From: Thermoplasmata archaeon | GTDB taxonomy: Archaea > Thermoplasmatota > Thermoplasmata > Lutacidiplasmatales > UBA184 | Direction: 5' to 3' | DNA: 64,000 nt | Assembly: GCA_021802125.1 (NCBI GenBank) | Contig: JAKAAX010000007.1 | Span: 72,983 to 136,982, forward strand | Shown here: one piece after another, positions 16,586 through 25,827 of the stretch | Layout: each line of letters begins with the position of its first letter | How positions within the stretch are numbered: the stretch's first letter is position 1 | The notes under the pieces: generated by a model | The model's database searches: none | Seen by the model: only the letters and a program-made list of their open reading frames with translations | What the model was told of the DNA's origin: nothing | Program-made: the position numbers and the translations under genes

Positions 16586-16882
16586 TCAGGGCGCCGGAAG
16601 ACCGCGGCGCTTGGGGGGGAGGGTGAGCCACATCCCGGCGAGACCGAAGCCGGCGAGGGTGATCACCATCGCGTAGATCCCGTTGTCGATCCAGACGCCG
16701 AAGGAGATGCCCCACCAGAGGTAGAAAGCGAGCGCAAGCCCCACCAGGGCGCCGAACAGACCGAACCCCACCTGGCGGGCGGACGGGAGCGAGAAAGAGC
16801 GCTTCGGCCGGGCGGAGCGGTCCTTGGACCGGGACCCCTTCTTCCCGGGGCTATCGGCGTCCTTGGGCTCCTCGTCGGCCAT
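16586..16882 (-). CDS. Small two-helix membrane protein
   Basis: 98 residues, not recognised. A charged, Lys/Ser-rich N-terminal third (MADEEPKDADSPGKKG onward) is followed by two hydrophobic segments, FGLFGALVGLALAFYLWWGI and YAMVITLAGFGLAGMWLTL, and a short basic tail PPKRRG. ATG 16882 is preferred over an upstream ATG at 16972 because a CTTAAG box lies about 33 nt before it and the added 30 residues look like random GC-rich translation. It is convergent with proS and divergent from the TPR regulator. Confidence 0.6.
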   Translation of the reverse strand: MADEEPKDADSPGKKGSRSKDRSARPKRSFSLPSARQVGFGLFGALVGLALAFYLWWGISFGVWIDNGIYAMVITLAGFGLAGMWLTLPPKRRGLPAP

Positions 16883-17054
16883 GGGGGGTCGTGGGCCACG
16901 TACCCACCCCATCTTAAGCCTTGACGGGGAGGCGAGGGCGCCGGGGAGGACCGGAGCGGCGCGCTTCGCCACCCCCCCGGGGGCCGGGTCGGGAGGGGGC
17001 TCCCCGCGGGCAAGTGCGCTGGCCCGTGAGCGTAGTTTCTTGTGGGGCTAGGAG

Positions 17055-18689
17055 ATGCATCCTCTCGTGGCGACCCCGGAACCCCGGAGCACCCCCTGGG
17101 ATCGCACGAGCCTGCCGCTGGAGCGCCTCTCGGAAGAGGAGAGGCGCGTGCTCGCCTACGCCAGCGCCATCGGAAAGGAGTTCGACTTCGCCCTGCTGAG
17201 GAGCGCGACCGGCCTCTCCGAAGAGCCCCTCGCGGAGCTCCTGGAGCACCTGGTCCACCAGGGGCTCCTCCGGGAGCATCCCGGGGGAGAGCGGTTCAGC
17301 TTCGTCCAGGAGGACGTCCGGATGCGGCTCTACCGGGAGATGACGGAGAGCCGGGTGAGGGTCCTCCACCGGAAGATCGGGGACGCCTACGAACAGCTCT
17401 ACCCCGACCCGCCCGCCGAGGTCCTCCCCGAACTGGGGCGGCACTACTTCCTGGGCCGGGTCCACGACCGGTCCTACCGCTACAACCGGCGCTCGGCGAG
17501 CCTCGCGCGAGAGGCTCTCGCCCCGGAGATCGCCGCGCACCATCTGGAGCGGGCGAGAGCGGACCTGAAGGAGCTCCCCGGCGACCACCGGGAGGACGAG
17601 GCCGGGCTCCTGCTGGAGCTGGGCGAGCTCTACAGCCTGCTGAACGAGGACCTGAAGGCCGACCGCCTCTACGTCGAGGCGCTCGAGCTCGTCCCACCGC
17701 AGAAGACCGTGCTGCGCGCCCTGATCCTCCTCGCCCGCGCGGACGTCGCCCGGAACCAGGCGCAGGGCGACCGGGGCCGGGAGCTCTGCGCGGACTCGCT
17801 CCGGCTGCTGGAGAAGGAGGGCCACCGTCGCGGCCTCGCCCGGGTCCACCGCCTGCTCGGACGGATCGCCTCCCTCGAGGGGAACACGCGCTCGGCCATC
17901 GAGGAGGGGGAGCGGTCGCTCGAGCTCCTGGACCCGAAGGACGACGCCCGCGAGATCGCCCGGTGCTACGTCGACCTGGGGAACGCCTTCTCGGCCTCCG
18001 CGGAACCCTCGAGCATCAGCAAGGCCGTCGAGTACTACCGGAACGCGCTGCAGATGGTGGAGAAGCTGGGCGACTGGCACGAGGCCTCCCGTGCGTGCAA
18101 CAACCTGGCCGTCGCGGTGGGCACGAACGACCCGAAGGAAGGGGTCGCCTGGCTGGAGAAGGGCCGCACGTTCGCCGAGCGGGCGCACGACCGCCGGATG
18201 GTCGGCTGGACGCTGTTCAACGCGGTGGAGTTCCGGCTCACCCTGGGGCAACTGGACGAGGCGGAGCGCGACAACCGGGAGGCCCGCCGGGTCCTCGAGC
18301 GGCTCCAGGACCCGATCGCTCTCCAGCAGATCGCGATGAACGACGGGCTCCTGGCCATCCGTCGCGGCCGTTTCGGGGAGGCGGAGGCCGCCTTCCAGCG
18401 CTCCCTCCGGCTCGCCGAGGACATGGGGTATCCGCCCCAGATCTCAGAGATGCACCTACGCCTGGCGCTGCTCTACGACGCCTGGGGCGACCCCGAGCGG
18501 GCCGCGCTGGAGCTCCAGAGAGCGGAGGGCCTGAACGTCGACGCCTACGCGGTGTCCCTGGTCAAGGCCCATCGGGAGCTCCGGGAGAAGCTCCACCTGG
18601 ACGGGGGCGACGGAGAGTCGGGTCCCTCCGAGCCGGACGAGCGCCTTCCGGCAACCGGCGACGGGGGCGGCGCGGGTCCTGAGCACTAG
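17055..18689 (+). CDS. STAND-like regulator lacking its ATPase: winged helix plus TPR
   Basis: 544-residue cytoplasmic helical protein. Residues about 22-110 match the winged-helix segment of MalT/STAND proteins (LSEEERRVLAYASAIGKEFDF, LEHLVHQGLLREH), and the rest is a run of TPR-like helical hairpins (LGELYSLLNEDLKADRLYVEALEL, and later repeats ending near FQRSLRLAEDMGYPPQ). There is no P-loop. The arrangement equals the C-terminal half of the next gene, to which it is clearly related, so I infer a paralogue that has lost or never had the NTPase half. It could work as a partner of the full-length protein. Confidence 0.7.
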   Translation: MHPLVATPEPRSTPWDRTSLPLERLSEEERRVLAYASAIGKEFDFALLRSATGLSEEPLAELLEHLVHQGLLREHPGGERFSFVQEDVRMRLYREMTESRVRVLHRKIGDAYEQLYPDPPAEVLPELGRHYFLGRVHDRSYRYNRRSASLAREALAPEIAAHHLERARADLKELPGDHREDEAGLLLELGELYSLLNEDLKADRLYVEALELVPPQKTVLRALILLARADVARNQAQGDRGRELCADSLRLLEKEGHRRGLARVHRLLGRIASLEGNTRSAIEEGERSLELLDPKDDAREIARCYVDLGNAFSASAEPSSISKAVEYYRNALQMVEKLGDWHEASRACNNLAVAVGTNDPKEGVAWLEKGRTFAERAHDRRMVGWTLFNAVEFRLTLGQLDEAERDNREARRVLERLQDPIALQQIAMNDGLLAIRRGRFGEAEAAFQRSLRLAEDMGYPPQISEMHLRLALLYDAWGDPERAALELQRAEGLNVDAYAVSLVKAHRELREKLHLDGGDGESGPSEPDERLPATGDGGGAGPEH

Positions 18690-18771
18690 CGGACCCGAGG
18701 CCCGTTCGTCCGTTCGTCCGTCCGTCCACCCACCCCAGGCGACCCCTACTCTGGCCCGGGTCGCCTCCCCC

Positions 18772-18777
18772 ATTATA
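18772..18777 (+). promoter_or_regulatory. TATA box for the STAND ATPase gene
   Basis: ATTATA is centred 26.5 nt before the GTG at 18801, the exact spacing expected for a leaderless archaeal message. It fixes the GTG as the start. Confidence 0.65.
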
Positions 18778-18800
18778 CGGCCCATCCCGTACCCGCCTCC

Positions 18801-21296
18801 GTGGCCGTCGCTCGCCGCAGCACGAACCCCTCGGTCGCCCACCCGTTCATCGGACGGGGGGAGGTCCTCGAGGCCCTCCGCCGGGCCCTGGCGAGCCTCC
18901 GGGGAGGGAACGGGACCGCCGTCCTCGTCCTCGGTGACGCGGGCGTCGGCAAGAGCACGCTCGTCGGCTCCATCACGGAAGCTGCCCGCCGGGACGGATG
19001 CGTCGTCCTCGAGGGGAGGGCCCTCCCGCGCGACCTCCCGCAGCCGTTCGAGCCGTTGAAGGAGGCCATGCGGGGGCTCACGCCCGCCCTCCTCCACGGT
19101 AGCGATGGCGGGGAGAGCGGGCTGCGCGGGATCTGGGTCCCCGAGCGCCCCTCGCCCCCGTCGCTCCTGCCCCTGGGCTTCATGGCCTGGCGCGAGGCGG
19201 GCCCGAGCCCGTCGGAGAGGTCGGAGGAGGAGTCCGGGCCGGACCGGATCTGGGGCACCATCGACCGCGCCTCCGGTGGTGTGGAGGAGGACCGGCTCGT
19301 GCTCTTCGACCGCCTGTACCAGGCGCTCGCGACCGTCTCACGTCGCCAGCCGGTGCTGCTGGTGCTCGAGGACATCCACCTGGCCGACCGACCGACACTG
19401 GAGTTCGTGCAGTACCTCACCCGCCAGTCCCCGGAGCACGCCATGGGCCTCATCCTCACCTCGGCGCCGCTGGACACGCTCGCCCCGGAGGTCCGGGACC
19501 TGCTGGGGGCCCTGGAGCGGGAGGGCCACGTGGAGTCCCACACCCTGCGTCCCCTGAACGTGGAGGAGGTGAGCGACTACCTCCGCTGGCTCAACGCGGG
19601 CGCGGTGCCGGAGGCGGACACGGTCACCCGTCTCTACGCGGAGAGCGAGGGGAACCCGCTCTTCCTCGAGCGGCTCGCCATGGGGGAACGAGGGAGGGCC
19701 GGACGCGCGTCGCGGACGCGCGGGGGCGCGGGGCAGGAAGGGGGGCAGGACGAGCCCTCCTCCGCCGGAGGACCGCCCTCCGAGACCCAGGACCGGGCGG
19801 ACGAGGTCGGCCGCAAGCTCCTCGCCTACGGCGCCGTCCTGGGGACCGAGTTCCCGTTCGCGGCCATCGCGCGCGTCTCCGAAGCAGACGAGGAGACCGT
19901 GGCCCGGTCGCTCGAGCGGCTGGTCCGCGCGAAGGTCCTGGAGGAGCGGCCGGGAGAGGTCTACGCCTTCCGCACCGCCGCCCAGCGCGAGGAGGTCCTC
20001 TCGTCGCTCACGGAGACCCGCAAGCGGCGGCTCCACCGCCGGCTGGCGGAGGTCGTGGAGGTGCTCGGACCGGACGCCCAGGGCGAGGAGCTCTGGGTGA
20101 AGGAGCTCTCCCTCCACTTCCATCTGGGCGGGCAGGACCTGCGCTCCTTCGAGTACAACTGCCGCCTGTTCGAGCTGACCCGGCACGCCGGTAGGATCGG
20201 CGAGGCCCGCGAGGCGCTCGAACGCGCGCTCGAGGCCATCCGCCGGCTCCCTCCGGAGCAGAAGGCTCCCCGGGAGCAGGAGCGCGAGGTCCTGCTTCGG
20301 CTGGGAGAGGTGCTGGCCGAGGCGGGAGAGCTCCGCCGGTCGGAGGAGCGGCTCATGGAGGCCTTCACCATGTTCCTCCCGAACGAGCCGCACGAGGTGA
20401 TCCAGCTCGCGATCGCCCGCACCCACATGCACCAGGGAAGGATCCTGGAAGCGCGGCGACGCGTTCGCGCGCTCGCCCCGGCTCCCCACGACACGTCCCC
20501 TTCGTCGAGCGCGGTGGAGGCGGCCGGCCTGCTCGCGGAGGCGGCGATCGCGATGGGGGAGCTGGACGAGGGGCTCTCCTGGGCCCGCCGCGCGCTCCAC
20601 TACGCCGAGGGGCTGCCGGACCACGGGCTGCTGGGAGACTCCTGCCGCCGGCTCGGCGAGTACTACCTCCACGAGCTCGACGAGGCGGAGCGGGCCCGGG
20701 CCCTGTTCCAGAGGGCCCTCCGGCTCTTCGAGGAGGAAGGGGACGACCTGCGCCGGATCCGCCTGGAGCTCCCTCTGGCCGAGCTCGAGTTCCTGCGCGG
20801 CCGCACGGAGGAAGGGTTCCGCCGGCTGGGCACGGTGACCCAATGGGGCGAGGAGCGGGGGGCCCATCTGCTCCACGCCCAGGCGCTCCTCCGAGAGAGC
20901 CATCACGCCCTCACCACCGGAGAGCTCGAGCGGTCGGAGAGGTCGCTCGCGAAGGCGCGCGGGCTCGTGCCTCCGGAGAACGGCCCCAGCTTCGAGGTGC
21001 ACTACGCCCTCCTGGACGGACGCCACGCCCACCGGCGCGGCGACCACGCCCGGGCCCGGACCCACCTCGCCCGCGCCGAGGAGATCGCCCGGACGGGAGG
21101 TCACACGGGCTACCTGGTCGAGGTCCTCCTGGCGCGCGCCGAGGCAGAGATCGCCCGGGGCGACCTCGCACAGGCGCGGAAGTCGCTCGACGAGGCCCAT
21201 CAGCTGGGGGTGCCCCGGCACGACCAGCGGGTCCGCTGGACGGAGCTCTCCCACGCCGCCTCTCCCGAAGAAGCGGGCGCCGAGCGCAAGGGCTGA
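18801..21296 (+). CDS. STAND-family ATPase regulator with TPR repeats
   Basis: 831-residue signal-transduction ATPase of the MalT/AAA_16 kind. Residues about 14-35 hold the HPFIGRGEVLEALRRAL lead-in, Walker A is GDAGVGKST (about 48-56) and Walker B is LLVLEDIHLAD (about 190-200). A winged-helix segment follows near residue 335 (LLAYGAVLGTEFPFAAIARV), and the C-terminal 400 residues are TPR-like hairpins. An acidic/Gly-rich linker of about 40 residues separates the ATPase and winged-helix parts. In known relatives ligand binding to the TPR part controls oligomerisation. Two paralogues lie at 17055 and 61236. No DNA-binding LuxR domain is visible. Confidence 0.8.
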   Translation: MAVARRSTNPSVAHPFIGRGEVLEALRRALASLRGGNGTAVLVLGDAGVGKSTLVGSITEAARRDGCVVLEGRALPRDLPQPFEPLKEAMRGLTPALLHGSDGGESGLRGIWVPERPSPPSLLPLGFMAWREAGPSPSERSEEESGPDRIWGTIDRASGGVEEDRLVLFDRLYQALATVSRRQPVLLVLEDIHLADRPTLEFVQYLTRQSPEHAMGLILTSAPLDTLAPEVRDLLGALEREGHVESHTLRPLNVEEVSDYLRWLNAGAVPEADTVTRLYAESEGNPLFLERLAMGERGRAGRASRTRGGAGQEGGQDEPSSAGGPPSETQDRADEVGRKLLAYGAVLGTEFPFAAIARVSEADEETVARSLERLVRAKVLEERPGEVYAFRTAAQREEVLSSLTETRKRRLHRRLAEVVEVLGPDAQGEELWVKELSLHFHLGGQDLRSFEYNCRLFELTRHAGRIGEAREALERALEAIRRLPPEQKAPREQEREVLLRLGEVLAEAGELRRSEERLMEAFTMFLPNEPHEVIQLAIARTHMHQGRILEARRRVRALAPAPHDTSPSSSAVEAAGLLAEAAIAMGELDEGLSWARRALHYAEGLPDHGLLGDSCRRLGEYYLHELDEAERARALFQRALRLFEEEGDDLRRIRLELPLAELEFLRGRTEEGFRRLGTVTQWGEERGAHLLHAQALLRESHHALTTGELERSERSLAKARGLVPPENGPSFEVHYALLDGRHAHRRGDHARARTHLARAEEIARTGGHTGYLVEVLLARAEAEIARGDLAQARKSLDEAHQLGVPRHDQRVRWTELSHAASPEEAGAERKG

Positions 21297-21356
21297 GACG
21301 ACCGGCCCCGGGGGGGCCCGCGGTGCCCTTTTGCGGTCCGTCCCCTGCCGGCTCCG

Positions 21357-22133
21357 ATGGCCCAGCCGGTCCCCGTCGCCTCGGACGGCTCTCCTCACCC
21401 CACCCGGGGCACGGAGGGGTTCGAGCGCGACGTGCGCGCGATGTTCGCGCACATCGCCGGTCAGTACGCGTTCTTCGACCACGTGGCGACCTTCGGGCAG
21501 GACCTGGTCTGGCGGCCGAGGGCGCTATGGGAGCTGGACCGCAGGCTCGACCGCCCGCCCCGGCAGGTGCTCGACCTCGGGTGCGGCCCGGGCGACCTGA
21601 CCTTCCTGCTCGCCCACCATTACCCCGGGGCCCGGGTGGTCGCCGCGGACTTCACGCGGGGGATGGTGGCGAGAGCGGAGAGGCTGCGTCGCGCGGGCCA
21701 GGACGGGGACGCGGCGGGTCCCGGCCGGGTCTCCTTCGGCGTGGCGGACGTCCTGAGGTTGCCCTTCCGCTCGGGGACCTTCGACGTCGTGACGAGCGCC
21801 TTCCTCATCCGGAACCTCCCGCAGCTGGTCATGGGACTCGCGGAGATGCGCCGGGTGCTCCGCCCGGGAGGGGTCTGCCTCGCCCTCGAGATCACCGAAC
21901 CGGCCCCCGCGTGGTTCCGGCCGTTCTTCCACGCGTACTTCGACCGGGTGATGCCGAAGCTGGGAGCGCTCTTCGGGACCGAGGGGCCCTACCGGTACCT
22001 CTCGGAGTCGCTCCGCCACTTCCCACCCCGGGAGGGGGTCGTCGAAGCGTTCGAGCACGCAGGGTTCCGGACGGCGGAGCCCTGTCCACAGTCCGCCGGG
22101 AGCGTCACGGCGTTCGTGGCCCGAGCGCCGTAG
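21357..22133 (+). CDS. UbiE/MenG-type quinone methyltransferase
   Basis: 258-residue SAM methyltransferase resembling demethylmenaquinone methyltransferase, which adds the ring methyl group in the last step of menaquinone synthesis. Matches in order: MFAHIAGQYAFFDHVATFG (family F-x-x-IAxxYD-x-x-N), VLDLGCGPGDLTFLL (motif I), AADFTRGMV, VADVLRLPFRSGTFDVVTSAF, IRNL, EMRRVLRPGGVCLALE and GPYRYLSESLRHFPP. If correct it suggests a quinone-based respiratory chain. No other quinone gene is nearby, so substrate assignment is by family. Confidence 0.78.
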   Translation: MAQPVPVASDGSPHPTRGTEGFERDVRAMFAHIAGQYAFFDHVATFGQDLVWRPRALWELDRRLDRPPRQVLDLGCGPGDLTFLLAHHYPGARVVAADFTRGMVARAERLRRAGQDGDAAGPGRVSFGVADVLRLPFRSGTFDVVTSAFLIRNLPQLVMGLAEMRRVLRPGGVCLALEITEPAPAWFRPFFHAYFDRVMPKLGALFGTEGPYRYLSESLRHFPPREGVVEAFEHAGFRTAEPCPQSAGSVTAFVARAP

Positions 22134-22147
22134 CCCCCCCGGGAGGG

Positions 22148-22159
22148 CCCCTCGAGGGG
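22148..22159 (+). terminator. Perfect 12-bp palindrome after menG-like gene
   Basis: CCCCTCGAGGGG lies 14 nt after the stop codon, flanked by weaker GGGcc/ggGCCC pairing. It may terminate the methyltransferase transcript. It is upstream of the next promoter box, so it could alternatively be an operator. Confidence 0.35.
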
Positions 22160-22184
22160 AGCCCATCCCGCTCCGCCCAGCAAG

Positions 22185-22190
22185 CTTTAG
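22185..22190 (+). promoter_or_regulatory. TATA-like box for aminotransferase gene
   Basis: CTTTAG is centred 27.5 nt before ATG 22215. It supports that ATG over the GTG at 22206 as the start of a leaderless message. Confidence 0.5.
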
Positions 22191-22214
22191 ACCCGCTTCC
22201 GCTCGGTGCGACCG

Positions 22215-23372
22215 ATGCCCGCGACCTCCCCCCCGTTCGATGCGTTCCGCTACGCGCACGACCGCGCCGACCAGATCGTCTGGATGAGCCAGAACACCAA
22301 CCACCTCTTCCCGACGGAGCCGGTCGAGAAGGCCATCGCCCAGGCGGTCAAGGAGCGGCGGTACCAGGGCTACCCGTACGCGCCCGGGGACCCGAAGCTC
22401 AAGCAGCTGGTCCGGGACGACTTCGGTCTCCCCGACTGCGAGACCGGCATCGCTTCGGGAGGCACGGAAGCGCTCTACATGCTCACCCGGGCGCTCCTCG
22501 GCCCCGGCGACGAGGTCATCTCGAGCGACCCGAGCTACCTCATCATCCACAAGTTCATCGAGCTCTCCGGAGCGAAGACGGTCAACCTCCCCCTCTACGC
22601 CCCGCCCTACCGGCTCACCCCGGACCGCGTGAACGAGGCCATCACTCCGAAGACGAAGATGATCATGCTCATCGACCCGCTGAACCCCCTGGGGAGCGGG
22701 TACCCCGAGGCGGACGTCAAGGGGATCGCGGAGATCGCGAAGGACCGCAAGCTCGTTCTCCTGAACGACACGACCTACCGCGACTTCTCCGAGCACCACA
22801 CCCTCGCCCACCCCTACCACCCCGAGGGAACGGTGACCGTCTGGTCCGTCTCGAAGAACTGCGGGCTCGCCGGCGTCCGGCTGGGCGGGCTCCTCGCGCG
22901 CAAGGAGCTCTACGACCGGATCTGGAAGTACAACACCAACGACCTCGGCGTCAACGTGCTCGCCCAGGTGGCGGCGGTGGCCGCGCTCGAGGCGAAGCCC
23001 AAGGCGTTCCCGGCGGTCTTGAAGCAGACGCGGGAGAACCAGAAGCGGATCCACGAGGCCGTGAAGGGATGGAACGGGGTCACGCTCCCGGTGTACCCCT
23101 CCCAGGGGAACATGTTCGTCCTCGACATCGCGGAGCGCGGGGTCGAGCCCGAGGCCCTGCAGAAGGAGCTCCTGGTGAAGCACGGGGTCTTCCTCCGGGC
23201 CGGGAACTACCTCTCCCCGTCCTTCGGGAAGCGCTTCATCCGGGCGTCGTTCTCGAACCCGCCGTCGGACATCGACCGGTTCCTGAAGGCCTTCCCGGTC
23301 GCAGTCGCGGCGACGGAGCACACGGCGAAGGCCTCGGCCTCGGCACCCGTGGCCGCCGCCGCCGCCCGCTGA
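22215..23372 (+). CDS. PLP-dependent aminotransferase, class I/II
   Basis: 385-residue fold-type I PLP enzyme. The cofactor lysine is in VWSVSKNCGLAGVRLGGLLA; other landmarks are the GYPYAPGDPKLKQLV entry segment, IASGGTEALYMLTRALLGPGDEV, DPLNPLGSGYP (in place of the usual NPNNPTG) and the C-terminal GKRFIRASFSNPPSDIDRF with the arginine that binds the substrate carboxylate. The group includes histidinol-phosphate, aromatic and threonine-phosphate enzymes, and I cannot choose among them. An Ala/Thr-rich tail of about 20 residues ends the protein. It is convergent with the PKD protein gene, 9 nt apart. Confidence 0.85.
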   Translation: MPATSPPFDAFRYAHDRADQIVWMSQNTNHLFPTEPVEKAIAQAVKERRYQGYPYAPGDPKLKQLVRDDFGLPDCETGIASGGTEALYMLTRALLGPGDEVISSDPSYLIIHKFIELSGAKTVNLPLYAPPYRLTPDRVNEAITPKTKMIMLIDPLNPLGSGYPEADVKGIAEIAKDRKLVLLNDTTYRDFSEHHTLAHPYHPEGTVTVWSVSKNCGLAGVRLGGLLARKELYDRIWKYNTNDLGVNVLAQVAAVAALEAKPKAFPAVLKQTRENQKRIHEAVKGWNGVTLPVYPSQGNMFVLDIAERGVEPEALQKELLVKHGVFLRAGNYLSPSFGKRFIRASFSNPPSDIDRFLKAFPVAVAATEHTAKASASAPVAAAAAR

Positions 23373-23381
23373 GCCGACCTC

Positions 23382-25661
23382 TCAGGGATACAGGGGCGGG
23401 CTTCCGTCCCAGGGAACAGGCGCCGCGCTCTGCGGCTCGGAGCCTGCGAGGGCCTCGGCCCCCTTGCGGTGCCTCCTCGAGACCAGCACGGCGGCGGCCA
23501 CTCCCGCGCCGGCGATCGCCACAACGGCGAGGAGCGCGTAGAGGCCCGGCCCGTTCGTGAGAGAGGAGTAGAGCGAAGGGCTGGTCTTCCCCCCGGGAGC
23601 GGGCGAGTTGGGAGGGACGGTCGGACTGGGTCCGACCACGATGTTGAGCTTCGCCTGGATGGTGGCCCCGGCCGAGTCGTCGACGGTGGCGACCACCTGG
23701 AACGTCCCTGAATTGGTGTACGTGTGGCCCTGCGACACCGAGTTCCCCGAGACCGGGAGCAGTCCCGTGGAAGCGCCGTCGCCGTAGTTCCACGCCACGC
23801 GGTAGGCAGGGGTGCCTCCCTCCAGGGTGAGAGTGAAGGAGGTGAAGAGCGGCGCGACACCCTGGCTCGGGCTCGAGGTCAAGGTGGCGGCGAGCGGGCC
23901 GGGGGGCGCGTTGATGACGATCCATGCCGTCGCGCTGGTCGCGTTCGACCTCCCGTCCGTGACGGTGACCGAGGCGCCGAAGGTGCCGACGGTGTTGTAC
24001 GTGTAGGAGACGGTGGCCCCGGAGGTGGACCGCGTCGTCCCGTCGCCGAACGTCCAGGTATACGGGCCGTAGGTGCCCGAGCCGCCGGAGGCGTTGGCGC
24101 TGAAGGTGATCGGCGCGGGCACCGTCCCCACCGCGGCGCTCACCAGGAGGGCGACACTGAGCGGAGGAGAGCCCAATGCGACCGTCACGACGACCGGCGC
24201 GGAGCTCGCCGTCGCCCCCGCGCTGTCCGTGACCGACACCTTGGCGACGAAGGTGCCCGCGGAGGTGTAGGTGTGCGAGACCGTGGCCGTCGTGGTGGTC
24301 GTGGCGTACCCCCCGTCGCCGAAGGTCCACGTGTAGAGGGTGTAGGGGGGCGTTCCTCCGCTCACGGTCGCGTGGAGCGAGGTCGTGAACGGCACCGTGC
24401 CGTTCGTGGTCGAGAACGAGAGGGAGACGGAGAGGGCGGGCGGCGCTCCGCTGGAGACGGTCACCGTCCCGTTCGTCGAGTGGCCCACGACGCCCAGCGA
24501 GTCGTTGACCGCGGCGTCCACGGTGTAGGTCCCCACCGAGGCGTAGGTGTGGGTCGCTGTGGAGGAGAGGGACCAGCTGGTGGTGCCGTCACCCCAGAAG
24601 TAGCGGTAGGTTGGATAGACGGTGGAGCCCCCGGTGGCCACGACGCTCGCCGTGACCGTGAGCGGGGCGCTCCCGGAGGTGGGGGAGAGGGTCAGGGCGA
24701 CCAGCGGGCGGTCCACGCCGCTGCCGCCCTGGGTCGTCGCGAGGATGTGGATGAACCGGTAGGCGTAGGCGCCGCCCAGCGTCCAGTTCGCCCCGAAGTG
24801 CGAGTTGGTGTGCGCGGCCACGTCCCCGTTCCCGACGTAGACCGCGATGTGGTCCCAGGTGCCGTCCGGGGGGTTCCACTCGTAGTTGATCATGTCCCCG
24901 GCCTCCATCGTCTGGACCCCGTAGACCTGGATCCCCCAGCCGTTGTTCAGGAACATGTCCCCGAGGGCCGGAGCGGAGGGTTCGCCGTAGGTGGGGGGGA
25001 CGCGCGAGGGGATGTTGATCCCGCCGCCCGCCTGGTGGGGCTCGTTGCCGTCGACGGAGCTCACGAAGTGCGCGCAGTCGTCGCCGGAGAGCCCGACGAC
25101 ACTGGTGCCCTGAGGGTAGGAGACGTAGGTGCCGCCGCTGTTCCAGAAGTACCCGTCGCTGGTGACGACGTTCCAGTACTCCGCCGCGTAGGAGAGCGCC
25201 GCGGCCCGGTCGAACGCGATGGTCTTGCCGGTGAGGTTCGTGAGCCAGGCGGTGCCGTTGGACCCCTCGGCCGACCAGCCGGTGAAGTTGTTGTCCCAGG
25301 AGACCTCCCACCACACGTACCCGTTGGCGAGGACGCTCCCGGCGACGATGCGTCCCTGCTCGTACTGTTGCTCCACGGTGAAGATCGTGGCGGACTGGGA
25401 GGGGGCCTGCCGGCAGTTGAGGGTCCCGGAGGCGACGTCCACCTGGTCGTTCACCGCGAGCCCGAAGGCGGAGCCCGAGGAGAGGTGGGCCCCGACCCCG
25501 CGCGTGGAGAGGGTCGCGGCGTGAGGGAGCGGAGCGTGAGGGAGGAGGGCGGTCGGGCCACCGGCCGAGACCGCCGCGCCCGGGCCCGGGAGGACCGAGA
25601 TGAGGGCTGCGAACAGCAGCACGGACGCCGCAACCCCGAACCGGGACGGGCTCGATCTCAT
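23382..25661 (-). CDS. Exported SH3b-amidase-PKD protein with C-terminal anchor
   Basis: 759 residues. After a signal peptide (about 1-32) comes an SH3b-like segment (about 75-140, TLNCRQAPSQSATIFTV to GTAWL). A putative amidase domain of the NlpC/P60 or Amidase_6 kind follows (about 150-310), with FDRAAALSYAAEYWN, catalytic-type cysteine in SGDDCAHFVSS and histidine in GTWDHIAVYVG. Four PKD domains (about 325-690) carry W-x-FGDG-type cores (FWGDG, TFGDG, TFGDG, NYGDG). A membrane helix near 705-727 and an SRRHRK stop complete it. I infer an extracellular anchored hydrolase, perhaps cutting peptide or amide bonds in wall polymers of other cells or in its own surface. Confidence 0.75.
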   Translation of the reverse strand: MRSSPSRFGVAASVLLFAALISVLPGPGAAVSAGGPTALLPHAPLPHAATLSTRGVGAHLSSGSAFGLAVNDQVDVASGTLNCRQAPSQSATIFTVEQQYEQGRIVAGSVLANGYVWWEVSWDNNFTGWSAEGSNGTAWLTNLTGKTIAFDRAAALSYAAEYWNVVTSDGYFWNSGGTYVSYPQGTSVVGLSGDDCAHFVSSVDGNEPHQAGGGINIPSRVPPTYGEPSAPALGDMFLNNGWGIQVYGVQTMEAGDMINYEWNPPDGTWDHIAVYVGNGDVAAHTNSHFGANWTLGGAYAYRFIHILATTQGGSGVDRPLVALTLSPTSGSAPLTVTASVVATGGSTVYPTYRYFWGDGTTSWSLSSTATHTYASVGTYTVDAAVNDSLGVVGHSTNGTVTVSSGAPPALSVSLSFSTTNGTVPFTTSLHATVSGGTPPYTLYTWTFGDGGYATTTTTATVSHTYTSAGTFVAKVSVTDSAGATASSAPVVVTVALGSPPLSVALLVSAAVGTVPAPITFSANASGGSGTYGPYTWTFGDGTTRSTSGATVSYTYNTVGTFGASVTVTDGRSNATSATAWIVINAPPGPLAATLTSSPSQGVAPLFTSFTLTLEGGTPAYRVAWNYGDGASTGLLPVSGNSVSQGHTYTNSGTFQVVATVDDSAGATIQAKLNIVVGPSPTVPPNSPAPGGKTSPSLYSSLTNGPGLYALLAVVAIAGAGVAAAVLVSRRHRKGAEALAGSEPQSAAPVPWDGSPPLYP

Positions 25662-25725
25662 GGAACGTACGGTCCGCTCCGGCGGGCGGAGGGGCCGCGT
25701 ACGAGGGCGAATGCGTGGCTTCCTC

Positions 25726-25733
25726 CTTTATAG
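25726..25733 (-). promoter_or_regulatory. TATA box for the SH3b-amidase-PKD gene
   Basis: Minus-strand CTATAAAG, centred about 69 nt before the ATG at 25661, predicts a leader of roughly 43 nt. It is the strongest TATA match in the divergent intergenic region. Confidence 0.5.
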
Positions 25734-25796
25734 GTTGGGGAGGAGCGAACGACCGGGCCCGGTTCTCCGAGAGAGAATCACGTCATCGAGACGGAC

Positions 25797-25804
25797 CTTT
25801 ATTA
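25797..25804 (+). promoter_or_regulatory. TATA box for the 992-residue surface protein gene
   Basis: CTTTATTA is centred 27.5 nt before ATG 25828. The spacing fits a leaderless message and rules against upstream in-frame starts. Confidence 0.6.
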
Positions 25805-25827
25805 CCCCGTCAAAGGTCCAGCGCGTC

